A DNA stretch of 64,000 nt from Leucobacter sp. UCMA 4100 (GTDB lineage: Bacteria; Actinomycetota; Actinomycetes; Actinomycetales; Microbacteriaceae): assembly GCF_027853335.1 (NCBI RefSeq), contig NZ_JAFEUS010000002.1, positions 2,278,514 to 2,342,513 on the forward strand. Reading direction: 5' to 3'. Below the pieces are notes generated by a model. That model had not been told where the DNA came from. It made no database searches and was given only the letters and a program-made list of their open reading frames with translations. Below, one piece after another: positions 27,962 through 36,162 of this stretch (the first letter of the stretch is position 1; each line of letters opens with the position of its first letter). Both the position numbers and the translations under genes were made by a program.

Positions 27962-27994
27962 AAGGCCCCGGGTACTGCCCTACCCGGGGCCTTT
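27962..27994 (+). terminator. Terminator of pckG
   Basis: A 13-bp perfect stem AAGGCCCCGGGTA with loop CTGCCC, followed by TTT; it lies 86 nt after the stop codon. Confidence 0.82.
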
Positions 27995-28060
27995 GCTGTA
28001 CCCACGGCACGCCGTTCAGCGGCGAAGGTCGTGAACACTCTAGAATTGACTGAGCGCATG

Positions 28061-28137
28061 CGCCCCCATAGCCCAATTGGCAGAGGCGGAAGACTTAAAA
28101 TCTTTTCAGTGTCGGTTCGAGTCCGACTGGGGGTACC
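28061..28137 (+). tRNA. tRNA-Leu (anticodon TAA), short variable loop
   Basis: A 77-nt gene including an encoded CCA end (28135-28137). The acceptor stem is GCCCCCA/TGGGGGT, anticodon stem GAAGA/TCTTT with loop CTTAAAA and anticodon TAA, T-stem GTCGG/CCGAC with loop TTCGAGT. The variable loop is only 5 nt (TCAGT), whereas bacterial tRNA-Leu normally has a long variable arm. It decodes the rare UUA codon. Confidence 0.9.
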
Positions 28138-28296
28138 AGAAACGGTGCGGGTAAGACCGGTACCCCTTGGCATTTTTATCGTTCGTAACCGACCCTTGTC
28201 GGTGTCGGTGGTCGTGGCTACATTCAAACATATGAGCGAGGCGCGTGAGCGTTCGCGAGGTAGCGAAACGGGCTTGCTCTGGAAGCGGGTATATCG

Positions 28297-28536
28297 ATGC
28301 AAGAAACACAGCGGATCAAACCGAGAGCGTTGGTCGTGGCGGCAGTCGTAGCGGCGGTTACTTTTGTTGCGGGTTGGGCATTTGGAACGTCATCTGGATT
28401 CAATGCTGCCGAGTCAGAGCCGACCACACCGAAGACGGTATGGCTCGAAGGGGCTTTGTCTGAGCCGGGAACAACCGTGCACGTGACAGTTGATGATCAG
28501 ACGGGCGATGTCGTCTCTCTGCGGCTCGATCAGTAA
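28297..28536 (+). CDS. Small single-span membrane protein
   Basis: A 79-aa protein with a basic N-terminus (QETQRIKPR), one membrane segment (ALVVAAVVAAVTFVAGWAFG, about residues 11-30) and an extracytoplasmic tail of about 48 residues with alternating Thr/Val that looks like a small beta structure (VHVTVDDQTGDVVSLRLDQ). I recognise no family. It lies between tRNA-Leu and the aldolase gene. The coding nature rests on the clean membrane-plus-domain layout and on the absence of a better frame. Confidence 0.6.
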   Translation: MQETQRIKPRALVVAAVVAAVTFVAGWAFGTSSGFNAAESEPTTPKTVWLEGALSEPGTTVHVTVDDQTGDVVSLRLDQ

Positions 28537-28659
28537 ACGCGCATTCTGCGGCGTTTGAGTCGTTGTGAGCCGAAGGGCTCTTCAACCACTTCTTGCTGCC
28601 GGTTTTCGTGAGAAACGCCAAAAGGGGTGCGCTTTGTGCTCGCGCGGGAGGTTGTCGCC

Positions 28660-28671
28660 TAGAATCAGGCC
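28660..28671 (+). promoter_or_regulatory. -10 box for leaderless aldolase/oxidase operon
   Basis: TAGAAT (28660-28665), 6 nt, then ATG 28672. Confidence 0.6.
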
Positions 28672-29925
28672 ATGGTCTTCTCTCTCGACGACGCAAAGTT
28701 GCGTGACCGGGCATACGCAGAACCCTGGCGACTGAACCCTGACGGCTACTGGGGTGGCATGAACGATGCCACTCGGGAGTTCTCGGCCCCACTCGTCGCG
28801 ATCCAGCTCGACGCGCTCACGCACAATGCGCACGACCTCTTGCGGCGGGCCGGTGGGTTGCCGATTCGGGTGGCATCGAAGTCGATCCGCGTTCGCGAGG
28901 TGCTCGAGACCGTCCTGCAGTTGCCCGGATATCGAGGGGTGCTCGCGTACTCGCTCGCAGAGGCGGTGTGGCTGTCGGCGACGATTGACGACGTGCTCGT
29001 GGCCTACCCGACGGCCGATCGCGCGGCCATCGCGGCGCTTGCTGCCGATGAGCGAGCAGCGAGACGAGTCACGATCATGATTGATTCGGTCGAGCAGCTC
29101 GACCTCATCGACTCTGTCGTGCCGGCGGCGGGGCGTCAATCGATTCGCGTCTGCCTCGACTTCGACTCGTCATGGCGGCACCCACTGCTCGGCAACGTCG
29201 GGGTCTTTCGCTCGCCGGTACATGAGCCCGAAGAACTACGCTCGCTCGCCGAGACCGTGGCCGCGAGGCCGGGCTTCACGCTTGTCGCTGTCATGTCATA
29301 CGAGGCACAGATCGCAGGCGTGCAGAACGCGCCGAAGGGCAATCCCCTCATGGGAACCGCGATGCGCGTGATTCAGGCCAAGAGTGCCGACGAGCTGCGC
29401 GAGCGACGAGCGCGAGCGATCGGTCTCGTGCGCGAGATCGCCGGGCTTGAGTTCGTGAACGGTGGTGGCACAGGATCGGTCGAGCGCACCGTCTCTGAAC
29501 CCGCGATCACCGAGGTCGCCGCGGGAAGCGGGCTGTACGGGCCGCACATTTTTGATCACTATCAGCATTTCACCCCGGCGCCGGCCGTCGGCTACGCGCT
29601 CGACGTCGTGCGCAAGGCGACTCCAGAGACCGCGACGGTCTTTGCAGGCGGGTGGATCGCTTCGGGGGTCGCTGGACCCGATAGGCTGCCTCAGCCCGTC
29701 TGGCCACGGGGGCTCAGTTTTGCGGGCCGCGAGGGTGCAGGCGAGGTACAGACGCCGCTCCTCGGCGCCAACGCGGCGACGCTCGGGGTCGGTGACCGCG
29801 TGTGGATGCGGCACGCAAAGTCTGGCGAGGTGATGGAGCATGTCGCTCAGGTCGCACTCGTTTCACAGGACGAGAAGGTTGGTGAGGTGCCAACCTATCG
29901 AGGCGAGGGAAAGGTCTTCTCATGA
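28672..29925 (+). CDS. PLP-dependent amino acid deaminase/aldolase (alanine-racemase-fold)
   Basis: A 417-aa protein with the N-terminal TIM-barrel of the alanine racemase/D-threonine aldolase group: the PLP Lys is in PIRVASKSIRVREV (about residue 69). The C-terminal D-serine-dehydratase-like domain ends VAQVALVSQDEKVGEVPTYRGEGKVF. Relatives act on D-amino acids or 3-hydroxy amino acids; the substrate here is not known. Its last 4 nt overlap the next gene, so it is an operon with a sugar-lactone oxidase, a pairing that I have seen in other actinobacteria. The mRNA appears leaderless. Confidence 0.82.
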   Translation: MVFSLDDAKLRDRAYAEPWRLNPDGYWGGMNDATREFSAPLVAIQLDALTHNAHDLLRRAGGLPIRVASKSIRVREVLETVLQLPGYRGVLAYSLAEAVWLSATIDDVLVAYPTADRAAIAALAADERAARRVTIMIDSVEQLDLIDSVVPAAGRQSIRVCLDFDSSWRHPLLGNVGVFRSPVHEPEELRSLAETVAARPGFTLVAVMSYEAQIAGVQNAPKGNPLMGTAMRVIQAKSADELRERRARAIGLVREIAGLEFVNGGGTGSVERTVSEPAITEVAAGSGLYGPHIFDHYQHFTPAPAVGYALDVVRKATPETATVFAGGWIASGVAGPDRLPQPVWPRGLSFAGREGAGEVQTPLLGANAATLGVGDRVWMRHAKSGEVMEHVAQVALVSQDEKVGEVPTYRGEGKVFS

Positions 29926-31223
29926 GCGCAACGTGGCGCAACTGGGCACGCACAGAGCGGTGCACGCCCGCACTCTCGATCGCACCGAAAACGGTCGAAC
30001 AGGTTCAGCTCGCGGTGCGGCGAGCCGCCGAGACGGGGCACGGGGTGAAGCCGATCGGCGCATCGCACTCGTTTACGGCAATCGGGGCGACCGACGGGAT
30101 CCGCATCGATATGAGCAACCTGCGCGGTCTCGTGAGCGCCGATGCAGGGCGGGGCAGAGTGACGTTGTGGGCTGGTACGCACCTGTGGGAGCTGCCTGGC
30201 ATTCTCGATCCGCTTGGCCTCGCACTCGCGAACATGGGCGACATCGATCGGCAAACGATCAGTGGCGCCACGCAGACCGGAACCCACGGCACGGGCCTCG
30301 GCCTCGGGGGTCTTGCGACCGCGATTGTCGGGCTCACGCTGGTGACGGGGGAGGGCGAGGTGCTCGAGATTGACGAGAGTGACCGTGACCTGCTCGACGC
30401 AGCGGCGCTGAGTCTCGGCGCTCTCGGAGTGATCGTGACGATCACGCTGCAGTGCGTGCCGAGTTTTTTGCTTCGCGCGCAGGAGGGAACCGCCCAGCTG
30501 CGAGAGGTGCTCGACAACTACGACGAGCTTGCGCGCAGCACCGACCACTTCGAGTTCTTCTGGTTTCCGCACACCGACACGGTGCGCACGAAGTTCAACA
30601 CCCGCTTGCCAGAGAGCGCGGGCATCAGCGCACCGAGCGCCTTTGCGCGTTGGCTCGATGAGGAATTCGTGAATAACACGTTGCTCGAGGCAGTGGTCAA
30701 CGTCGAACGGGTTGTGCCAAGGTCGATTCCCACGATCAATAGGCTCATCAACGGTGTTTCATCGGTGCGTGACTACACCGACCGCTCGTACCGGGTGTTC
30801 ATTACGAACCGGCGGGTGCGCTTTCGCGAGTCGGAGTTCTCGGTTCCGCTCGAGGCCGTGCCGCACGCTGTGCGCGACATCGAGCACATGATTTCCCGCA
30901 AGCGGCTCAACATCTCGTTCCCGATTGAGGTGCGCAACGCAGCCTCTGACTCCCTGATGCTCTCGACCGCGAGCGGGCGCGAGAGCGGCTATATCGCCGT
31001 TCACCGTTTCTACAAAGAGGATCACCGCCTGTACTTCGCAGAGGTGCAGGCGATCATGCGCTCGTATGGAGGCAGGCCCCACTGGGGCAAGATGCACTCG
31101 CTCGACTCGGCCTACTTTGCCGATCAGTACCCGAGATTTGGTGAGTTTGCGGCCGTGCGTGACCGGCTCGATCCGCATCGAATCTTTGTAAACCCCTATC
31201 TTGACCGGGTGCTTGGGGCCTAA
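29922..31223 (+). CDS. FAD-linked sugar-lactone oxidase (D-arabinono-1,4-lactone oxidase family)
   Basis: A 433-aa VAO-type flavoprotein. The N-terminal FAD-binding PCMH domain contains KPIGASHSFTAIG (about residues 44-56) and SGATQTGTHGTGLGLGG (about 108-124). The C-terminal ALO domain shows RPHWGKMHSLDSAYF and ends RLDPHRIFVNPYLDRVLG. Relatives oxidise L-gulono- or D-arabinono-lactone with oxygen or another acceptor. In this operon its physiological substrate is unclear. ATG overlaps the preceding stop (ATGA). Confidence 0.86.
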   Translation: MSATWRNWARTERCTPALSIAPKTVEQVQLAVRRAAETGHGVKPIGASHSFTAIGATDGIRIDMSNLRGLVSADAGRGRVTLWAGTHLWELPGILDPLGLALANMGDIDRQTISGATQTGTHGTGLGLGGLATAIVGLTLVTGEGEVLEIDESDRDLLDAAALSLGALGVIVTITLQCVPSFLLRAQEGTAQLREVLDNYDELARSTDHFEFFWFPHTDTVRTKFNTRLPESAGISAPSAFARWLDEEFVNNTLLEAVVNVERVVPRSIPTINRLINGVSSVRDYTDRSYRVFITNRRVRFRESEFSVPLEAVPHAVRDIEHMISRKRLNISFPIEVRNAASDSLMLSTASGRESGYIAVHRFYKEDHRLYFAEVQAIMRSYGGRPHWGKMHSLDSAYFADQYPRFGEFAAVRDRLDPHRIFVNPYLDRVLGA

Positions 31224-31262
31224 CTCACAGCGAGAACCAGATGAAAATGAGGCCCGAAGCCT

Positions 31263-31274
31263 TACAATGGGCGC
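31263..31274 (+). promoter_or_regulatory. -10 box for leaderless lemA mRNA
   Basis: TACAAT (31263-31268), 6 nt, then ATG 31275; no ribosome site. Confidence 0.65.
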
Positions 31275-31841
31275 ATGGACACCTCATTGGTACTGCTCAT
31301 TGTTCTTGGGCTTGTCGTCGTGCTGGGGCTGTACGTTGCTGCAACGTACAACTCCCTCGTCAAGCTGCGCAACCGCGTCGAAGAGGCGTGGAGCGACATT
31401 ACGGTGCAACTGAAGCGCCGAGCCGACCTGATTCCCGGCCTCGTTGAGACGGTGAAGGGTTACGCCTCGCACGAGAAAGAGGTGTTTGAGCAGGTTACGA
31501 GAGCCAGGGCAGAAACCGTCTCGGCTCAGGGACCGGTCGAGGCCGCCGCGGCCGAGAACCACATGCAGCAGGCGCTGAAGTCGATCTTTGCGGTTGCCGA
31601 GGCATACCCGCAGCTGCAGGCGAGCCAGAACTTTCTCGAGCTGCAGAGCCAACTCGTTGACACTGAAAACAAGATTCAGGCTGCGCGCCGCTTCTACAAC
31701 GGCGGCGTGCGCGAGCTGAACATCAAGATTCAGACCTTCCCGAACAACCTCTTCGCCCGCATGATGGGCTTCACCGAGCGTGAGTTCTTTGAGGTTGAGA
31801 ACGTGGCGGCCATCTCGGAGCCGCCGCGCATCGAATTCTAG
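31275..31841 (+). CDS. lemA: LemA family protein
   Basis: A 188-aa protein with one N-terminal membrane segment ([18 protein letters not shown], about residues 4-21) and a long helical domain. The LemA signature is [38 protein letters not shown] spread across residues 25-62; [21 protein letters not shown] and AARRFYN follow. Function is unknown; it is encoded with HtpX-type proteases in many bacteria, as here, with only 6 bp between the genes. Transcription appears leaderless. Confidence 0.94.
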   Translation: MDTSLVLLIVLGLVVVLGLYVAATYNSLVKLRNRVEEAWSDITVQLKRRADLIPGLVETVKGYASHEKEVFEQVTRARAETVSAQGPVEAAAAENHMQQALKSIFAVAEAYPQLQASQNFLELQSQLVDTENKIQAARRFYNGGVRELNIKIQTFPNNLFARMMGFTEREFFEVENVAAISEPPRIEF

Positions 31842-31847
31842 GCGCCT

Positions 31848-32720
31848 ATGTATTCGGCGATTCGTCGCAACAAGATCAACTCCTTTCTCATCATTCTGAG
31901 CTTTTTCGCGCTCGTCGGTGGGTTGGGGTGGCTTGCCGCAACGATCTACAACGACATGACCATCGTGGTGTTTACCATGGTGTTTGCGCTTGGGTATGCC
32001 CTCATTCAGTACTTCACCGCTTCCAAGCAGGCCGTCTCGATGGCGGGGGCCGTGAAAATCGAAGAAGTCGATAACCCAAGGCTGTACCGCATCGTCGAAA
32101 ACCTTTCGATCGCGACGGGCACCCCGATGCCCGAGGTCTACATCGTTCACGACCCCGCTCCCAACGCCTTCGCGACCGGGCGCGACCCCGAGCACGCGAT
32201 CGTCGCGGCGACCACGGGATTGCTCGAAATGATGAACGACGCAGAGCTTGAGGGAGTCATGGCGCACGAACTCGGTCACGTGCGCAACTACGACATTCGC
32301 GTCTCGATGATCGTGTACGGGCTCGTTGTCGCGATTGGCATGCTCGCCGACGTGTTCATGCGCATGGCGTTTTTCTCACGCAATAACAACAACCAGAACC
32401 CCATTGTGTTCGTGTTTGGGCTCATCGCGATGCTTATCGCACCCCTCATCGCGGGGCTCGTGCAGCTCGCCGTCTCGCGCCAGCGCGAGTACCTCGCCGA
32501 TGCGACCGGCGCGCTCACGACGAGACACCCAGAGGCGCTCGCGAGTGCCCTGCACAAGCTCTCGACATACGGGCAACCGCTGCAAAAACAGAGTTCGAGC
32601 ATGGCACATTTGTGGATCGCGAACCCGCTCAAACCAAGCACGATGCAGTCGCTGTTTCAGACCCACCCGCCCATCGAAAAGCGCATCATGAGGCTTCTCG
32701 ACATGGGCGGCAAAATGTAA
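31848..32720 (+). CDS. htpX: M48 membrane zinc metalloprotease HtpX
   Basis: A 290-aa membrane protease for quality control of membrane proteins. There are two N-terminal membrane segments (about residues 12-33 and 37-54), the zinc-binding motif VMAHELGHVRNYDIR (HExxH, about 140), two more membrane segments, and the third ligand in QREYLADATGAL. Length fits HtpX. It is cotranscribed with lemA. Confidence 0.93.
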   Translation: MYSAIRRNKINSFLIILSFFALVGGLGWLAATIYNDMTIVVFTMVFALGYALIQYFTASKQAVSMAGAVKIEEVDNPRLYRIVENLSIATGTPMPEVYIVHDPAPNAFATGRDPEHAIVAATTGLLEMMNDAELEGVMAHELGHVRNYDIRVSMIVYGLVVAIGMLADVFMRMAFFSRNNNNQNPIVFVFGLIAMLIAPLIAGLVQLAVSRQREYLADATGALTTRHPEALASALHKLSTYGQPLQKQSSSMAHLWIANPLKPSTMQSLFQTHPPIEKRIMRLLDMGGKM

Positions 32721-32752
32721 CGGTTTTCTCACGTTCGGGGAGTATGGTTGAT

Positions 32753-32780
32753 GTGTTCAGTGACAGAGGTTGTCACAACA
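32753..32780. promoter_or_regulatory. Imperfect inverted repeat at the aspA promoter
   Basis: GTGTT-CA-GTGACA is mirrored by TGTCAC-AACAC just downstream of a -10-like TATGGT (32743-32748). The position after the transcription start suits a repressor site. Confidence 0.4.
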
Positions 32781-32808
32781 CGTCAAAGTAAATGGAGAGC
32801 TGTTAAAA

Positions 32809-34233
32809 GTGACCGAAAACGTTGCAATGCAAACACGCACCGAGACCGACTCGCTCGGTAGCGTGGAAATTCCGGCAGACGCATATTGGGGTGTGCACAC
32901 CGCTCGTGCGCACGAGAACTTTCCGATCACGCTTCGCCCGATTTCGGTGTACCCAGCCTTCATTCGCGCCTTCGCCTGCGTGAAGCAGGCAGCGGCCCGC
33001 GCCAATCTCGAGATCGGCGTGCTCGACGCACACCGTTCGAACCTCATTGACCAGGCCTGCGAAGAGATCAAGAACGGCGCACTCATTGATGAGTTCGTCG
33101 TTGGCGTGATTCAGGGTGGTGCTGGCACCTCGTCAAACATGAACGTGAACGAGGTCGTCACGAACCGTGCACTCGAGCTCGGCGGCTGGGCGAAGGGCGA
33201 CTACTCGCAGATTCACCCGAACGACCACACGAACAAGGGCCAGTCGACCAACGACACCTACCCCACCGCAATCAAGATTGCCCTCGACTTCTCGATTCGC
33301 GCCCTGCTCGAAGAGATCTCACTGCTCTCAGACTCGTTCGAAATGAAGTCGAAAGAGTTCGCTCACATCGTCAAGGTCGGTCGCACGCAGATGCAAGACG
33401 CGATTCCCATGACCCTCGGCCAGGAGTTCAACGCTTTCGCCGTTACGCTGCGCGAAGACATTGAGCGCATCAGCGAAGCCGTGCAGCTGCTCCACGAAGT
33501 CAACATCGGTGCAACCGCGATCGGTACGGGCCTGAACGCAGACCCCGGGTACCGCGACGCCGTGATCCGCCACCTGCGCGACATCACGGGCGTTGAGCTC
33601 ACGAACGATGGCGACCTCATTGAGTCGACCTCTGACACCGGCGTCTTCATCACCTTCTCGGGCGCGCTCAAGCGCACCGCGATGAAGCTCTCGAAGATCT
33701 CAAACGACCTGCGCCTGCTCTCATCGGGGCCCCAGGCTGGCTTCGGTGAGATTAACCTGCCGGCACGCCAAGCAGGCTCATCGATCATGCCAGGCAAGGT
33801 CAACCCGGTTATTCCTGAGGCCGTGACCCAGGTCGCATACTCAGTCGCCGGCGCCGACGTCACCGTCACGATGGCGGTCGAAGCGGGCCAGCTGCAGCTC
33901 AACGCTTTCGAGCCCGTCATCGCACACTCACTCTTCCAGTCGATCACCTGGCTTGAGCGTGCTTGCCGTACCTTCCGCGTGAACTGCGTCGACGGCATCA
34001 CCGCGAACGAAGACCGCATCGACGACATGATGGCCCGCTCGGTCACCGTGATCACGGCTCTCGCTCCTGTGCTCGGCTACACCGAGTCGGCGAAACTCGC
34101 GAAAGAGGCACTCGCAACGAACGGCAACATTCGCGACCTCGTGCTCGCGAAGGGCCTGCTCGACGAGGCACAGCTCGACCGCCTGCTTGAGCCGGGTCAC
34201 CTGACCGGTGCTGCTGGCTTCGACAAGAAGTAG
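32809..34233 (+). CDS. aspA: Aspartate ammonia-lyase
   Basis: A 474-aa member of the fumarase/aspartase superfamily. YWGVHTARAHENFPIT (about residues 25-40) is the aspartase form of the N-terminal motif, and the signature GSSIMPGKVNPVIPE (about 323-337) supplies the catalytic Ser loop. NTNKGQSTNDTYPTA-like residues occur as HTNKGQSTNDTYPTA. It would convert aspartate to fumarate and ammonium in the cytoplasm. GTG 32809 is preferred because GGAGAGC lies 8-11 nt upstream; ATG 32827 is an alternative. Class II fumarase is the closest alternative identity. Confidence 0.9.
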   Translation: MTENVAMQTRTETDSLGSVEIPADAYWGVHTARAHENFPITLRPISVYPAFIRAFACVKQAAARANLEIGVLDAHRSNLIDQACEEIKNGALIDEFVVGVIQGGAGTSSNMNVNEVVTNRALELGGWAKGDYSQIHPNDHTNKGQSTNDTYPTAIKIALDFSIRALLEEISLLSDSFEMKSKEFAHIVKVGRTQMQDAIPMTLGQEFNAFAVTLREDIERISEAVQLLHEVNIGATAIGTGLNADPGYRDAVIRHLRDITGVELTNDGDLIESTSDTGVFITFSGALKRTAMKLSKISNDLRLLSSGPQAGFGEINLPARQAGSSIMPGKVNPVIPEAVTQVAYSVAGADVTVTMAVEAGQLQLNAFEPVIAHSLFQSITWLERACRTFRVNCVDGITANEDRIDDMMARSVTVITALAPVLGYTESAKLAKEALATNGNIRDLVLAKGLLDEAQLDRLLEPGHLTGAAGFDKK

Positions 34234-34278
34234 GCGACGCCCAGGCGCGACGCAACATGCTCGCCCTCGTGAGGGCTG

Positions 34279-34333
34279 AACTGCTCCCCGGGAGCTGGCG
34301 ACTATCGTAGTCGCTAGCTCCCGGGGAGCAGTT
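34279..34333. repeat. 55-bp palindrome after aspA
   Basis: An 18-bp perfect outer stem (34279-34296 with 34316-34333, AACTGCTCCCCGGGAGCT) continues through one mismatch into GCGACT/AGTCGC with a 5-nt loop. It is longer and more perfect than a simple terminator. Confidence 0.8.
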
Positions 34334-34381
34334 GTATGTGCGCACGGTTCAACCGAGTCTGAGGCCGAAGCCCACCCCAAT

Positions 34382-34452
34382 AACTATTGCCTGATTTTAT
34401 GGCCTCAAAGCCCTGAAACCGGGTGAAAATAGTGAAAAATCAGGCAATAGTT
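34382..34452. repeat. 17-bp inverted repeat with 37-nt spacer
   Basis: AACTATTGCCTGATTTT (34382-34398) is exactly repeated in reverse complement at 34436-34452. Composition is much more AT-rich than the surroundings. The spacer also holds a GTGAAAAT direct repeat. Confidence 0.75.
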
Positions 34453-34510
34453 CGTGTGCTCCCGATGCAAGTCACGGGTCGGGGCGGGAGGTAAACCTGC
34501 ACCAACACGA

Positions 34511-34546
34511 AAGCCCCGCCCCTCGGGAAAGAGGAGGGCGGGGCTT
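34511..34546 (-). terminator. Terminator of the FAH-family gene
   Basis: AAGCCCCGCCC pairs with GGGCGGGGCTT around a CTC/GAG-closed loop; on the minus strand it is followed by TTT. It is about 80 nt after the stop of the gene at 34629-35492. Confidence 0.8.
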
Positions 34547-34628
34547 AGGGCTGGAGCTTGTCGCGGGCAGGTACTGCCGCGATCCGCCCGCCTCGTTTAG
34601 CACGGCAACGCCGGCTAGGCGAAGGGCG

Positions 34629-35492
34629 CTACTCGACGATATGCGAGGTGAGCGCGCCGATCTTTTCGATCGTGACCGTGACGTCCATGCCCGGCTTCAA
34701 GTAGAGCGGTGGTTTGCGTGAACGGCCCGCACCGCCTGGCGAACCCGTCGAGATGAGCGTTCCGGGCATGAGCGTTGCTCCCTCAGAAATCGTTGAGATG
34801 AGCTGGGCAACGGTGCGAATCATGAACTCGGTGGTTGAGTCTTGAACGCGAAGATCGTCGACGTCGCAGGTAATCGCGAGAGTTTGCGGGTCTGGAATCT
34901 CGTCGGTCGTGACGACGAACGGGCCGACGGGCGTGAAGCCGTCAAACGACTTGCAACGCGACCACTGTGGCTCGCGAAACTGGATGTCGCGGGCGGTGAT
35001 GTCATTGATGGCGGTGTAGCCGAAGACGTAGTCGAGGGCCTCTTCGGGGGTTACGTCGCGGGCAGGCTTGCCGATGATCACACCGAGCTCGGCCTCGTAG
35101 TCAATCTCGACGCTGATGTCGGGGTTGATCACCACGTCGCCATCGTGTGCGGCGAGCGAGTTTGGGAAGAGGGTGAAGAGAACGGGGCCAGCATCGTTAT
35201 CGAGGCTGAGCTCACTCGCGTGCTCATCGTAGTTGAGGCCGACCGCGAGAGTGATGGGTGGGCGCATGACGGCGGGGGCGAGCTTAGCCTCGGTTACCTG
35301 CGACCAAGCATCAGGAGCGAGCGCTGCTGCGGCGCGTTCAACCTCAGTGCGCGCTTCGGGGCCAGCTTCGATGAGTTGCTGCAGATCTTTGTAAGGCATA
35401 TCCAACGCCGACATCGGGGCGAATCGTTCACCCACTACGACGGCAAGCTCGAAGAAATCGTCTGAACCAGTGTGAATATGTGCAAGTTTCAT
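34629..35492 (-). CDS. Fumarylacetoacetate hydrolase family protein
   Basis: A 287-aa enzyme of the FAH superfamily, whose members hydrolyse C-C bonds of 2-oxo acids or hydrate/decarboxylate them. The metal-binding core is DYEAELGVIIGKPARD (about residues 130-145, two Glu ligands) with GYTAINDITARDIQ and SRCKSFDGFTPVGP; ISTGSPGGAG is the C-terminal motif. No pathway partner adjoins it, so the substrate is open. The upstream region on the minus strand has TAACCT 7 nt before ATG 35492, suggesting a leaderless transcript. It is divergent from the FKBP gene. Confidence 0.87.
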   Translation of the reverse strand: MKLAHIHTGSDDFFELAVVVGERFAPMSALDMPYKDLQQLIEAGPEARTEVERAAAALAPDAWSQVTEAKLAPAVMRPPITLAVGLNYDEHASELSLDNDAGPVLFTLFPNSLAAHDGDVVINPDISVEIDYEAELGVIIGKPARDVTPEEALDYVFGYTAINDITARDIQFREPQWSRCKSFDGFTPVGPFVVTTDEIPDPQTLAITCDVDDLRVQDSTTEFMIRTVAQLISTISEGATLMPGTLISTGSPGGAGRSRKPPLYLKPGMDVTVTIEKIGALTSHIVE

Positions 35493-35505
35493 CGCTTCTA
35501 GGTTA
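35493..35505 (-). promoter_or_regulatory. -10 box for leaderless FAH-family mRNA
   Basis: TAACCT on the minus strand (35500-35505), 7 nt, then ATG 35492. Confidence 0.5.
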
Positions 35506-35600
35506 CCCGAAATGGTGAGGTCGTGGCTTGTGCGATTCCTTACAACGATTCAGGCTTTTCCTATCAGCGAACAGGGGTGGGCGAGTCTCACCAATCGGGT

Positions 35601-35612
35601 CACAATAGAGGT
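35601..35612 (+). promoter_or_regulatory. -10 box for leaderless FKBP mRNA
   Basis: CACAAT (35601-35606), 6 nt, then ATG 35613. Confidence 0.5.
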
Positions 35613-35984
35613 ATGACAGAATCAGCACTCACCAAACCAGAGATCGAATTTCCTGAGGGCCCAGCCCCCACCGAAATCGTGATTGAAGATCTCGTTGTTG
35701 GCACGGGCGAAGAAGCCAAGGCCTCATCGAAGGTCAAGGTGCACTACCTCGGCGTTGAGTACGACTCGGGCGAAGAGTTCGACTCGTCGTGGAGCCGTGG
35801 CGAGTCAATCGACTTTCCCCTGAGCGCCCTCATTCAGGGCTGGCAGGTGGGCATTCCCGGCATGAAGATCGGTGGCCGCCGCAAGCTCGTGGTCCCCCCG
35901 GCGCAGGCATACGGCGAACGCGGTATGCACCCTCTCGCAGGCAAGACGCTCATCTTCGTGATCGACCTGCTCGGCGTCTCATAA
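35613..35984 (+). CDS. FKBP-type peptidyl-prolyl cis-trans isomerase
   Basis: A 123-aa cytoplasmic single-domain FKBP. The fold signature runs VKVHYLGVEYDSGEEFDSSW (about residues 42-61), then FPLSALIQGWQVGIPGMKIGGRRKLVVPP and AYGERGMHPLAGKTLIFVIDLL. Active-site aromatic and Asp positions (Y, F, D, W, F) are mostly present. It has no signal peptide. The frame is open further upstream, but a -10 box 6 nt before ATG 35613 fixes this start. Confidence 0.92.
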   Translation: MTESALTKPEIEFPEGPAPTEIVIEDLVVGTGEEAKASSKVKVHYLGVEYDSGEEFDSSWSRGESIDFPLSALIQGWQVGIPGMKIGGRRKLVVPPAQAYGERGMHPLAGKTLIFVIDLLGVS

Positions 35985-36014
35985 ATCGACCATCCGTCTC
36001 GGGGCAGTGCCCCA

Positions 36015-36057
36015 CGATGAAGCCCGGTTCGCTACTCAGCGTGACCGGGCTTCATCG
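36015..36057 (+). terminator. Terminator of the FKBP gene
   Basis: CGATGAAGCCCGGT pairs exactly with its complement at 36044-36057, with a small CGCT/AGCG stem in the loop. Confidence 0.82.
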
Positions 36058-36118
36058 TTGAATGGCTCTGTGTCTAGTATCTGGCCCGGTGAGTGCTATT
36101 CTCGTAACCTGTGATGTG

Positions 36119-36134
36119 GCGCAAAACCTTGCGC
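36119..36134. promoter_or_regulatory. Palindrome GCGCAA-AACC-TTGCGC upstream of the purine permease
   Basis: A perfect 6-bp inverted repeat in the untranslated leader, 29 nt before GTG 36163, downstream of a -10-like TATTCT. It could be an operator or a small leader hairpin. I do not see a purine riboswitch. Confidence 0.35.
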
Positions 36135-36162
36135 CCGGGCAGTATATGCGAGAGGGACGAGC

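Larger units (their letters stand above)
34234..34628. other. 395-bp gene-free region with three inverted repeats
   Basis: No gene is visible on either strand. It holds a 55-bp hairpin (34279-34333), a 17-bp perfect inverted repeat with a 37-nt spacer (34382-34452) and the terminator of the FAH gene (34511-34546). Confidence 0.7.

Noticed and set aside
28031-28351. 106-aa frame over tRNA-Leu
   Set aside because: It runs through the tRNA gene and has no protein features.
31284-32279. 331-aa open frame on the minus strand
   Set aside because: Antisense to lemA and htpX, both clear; no motifs.
36058-36162. Purine riboswitch upstream of the permease
   Set aside because: I looked for the conserved purine aptamer core and loop-loop sequences and found only a 6-bp palindrome.
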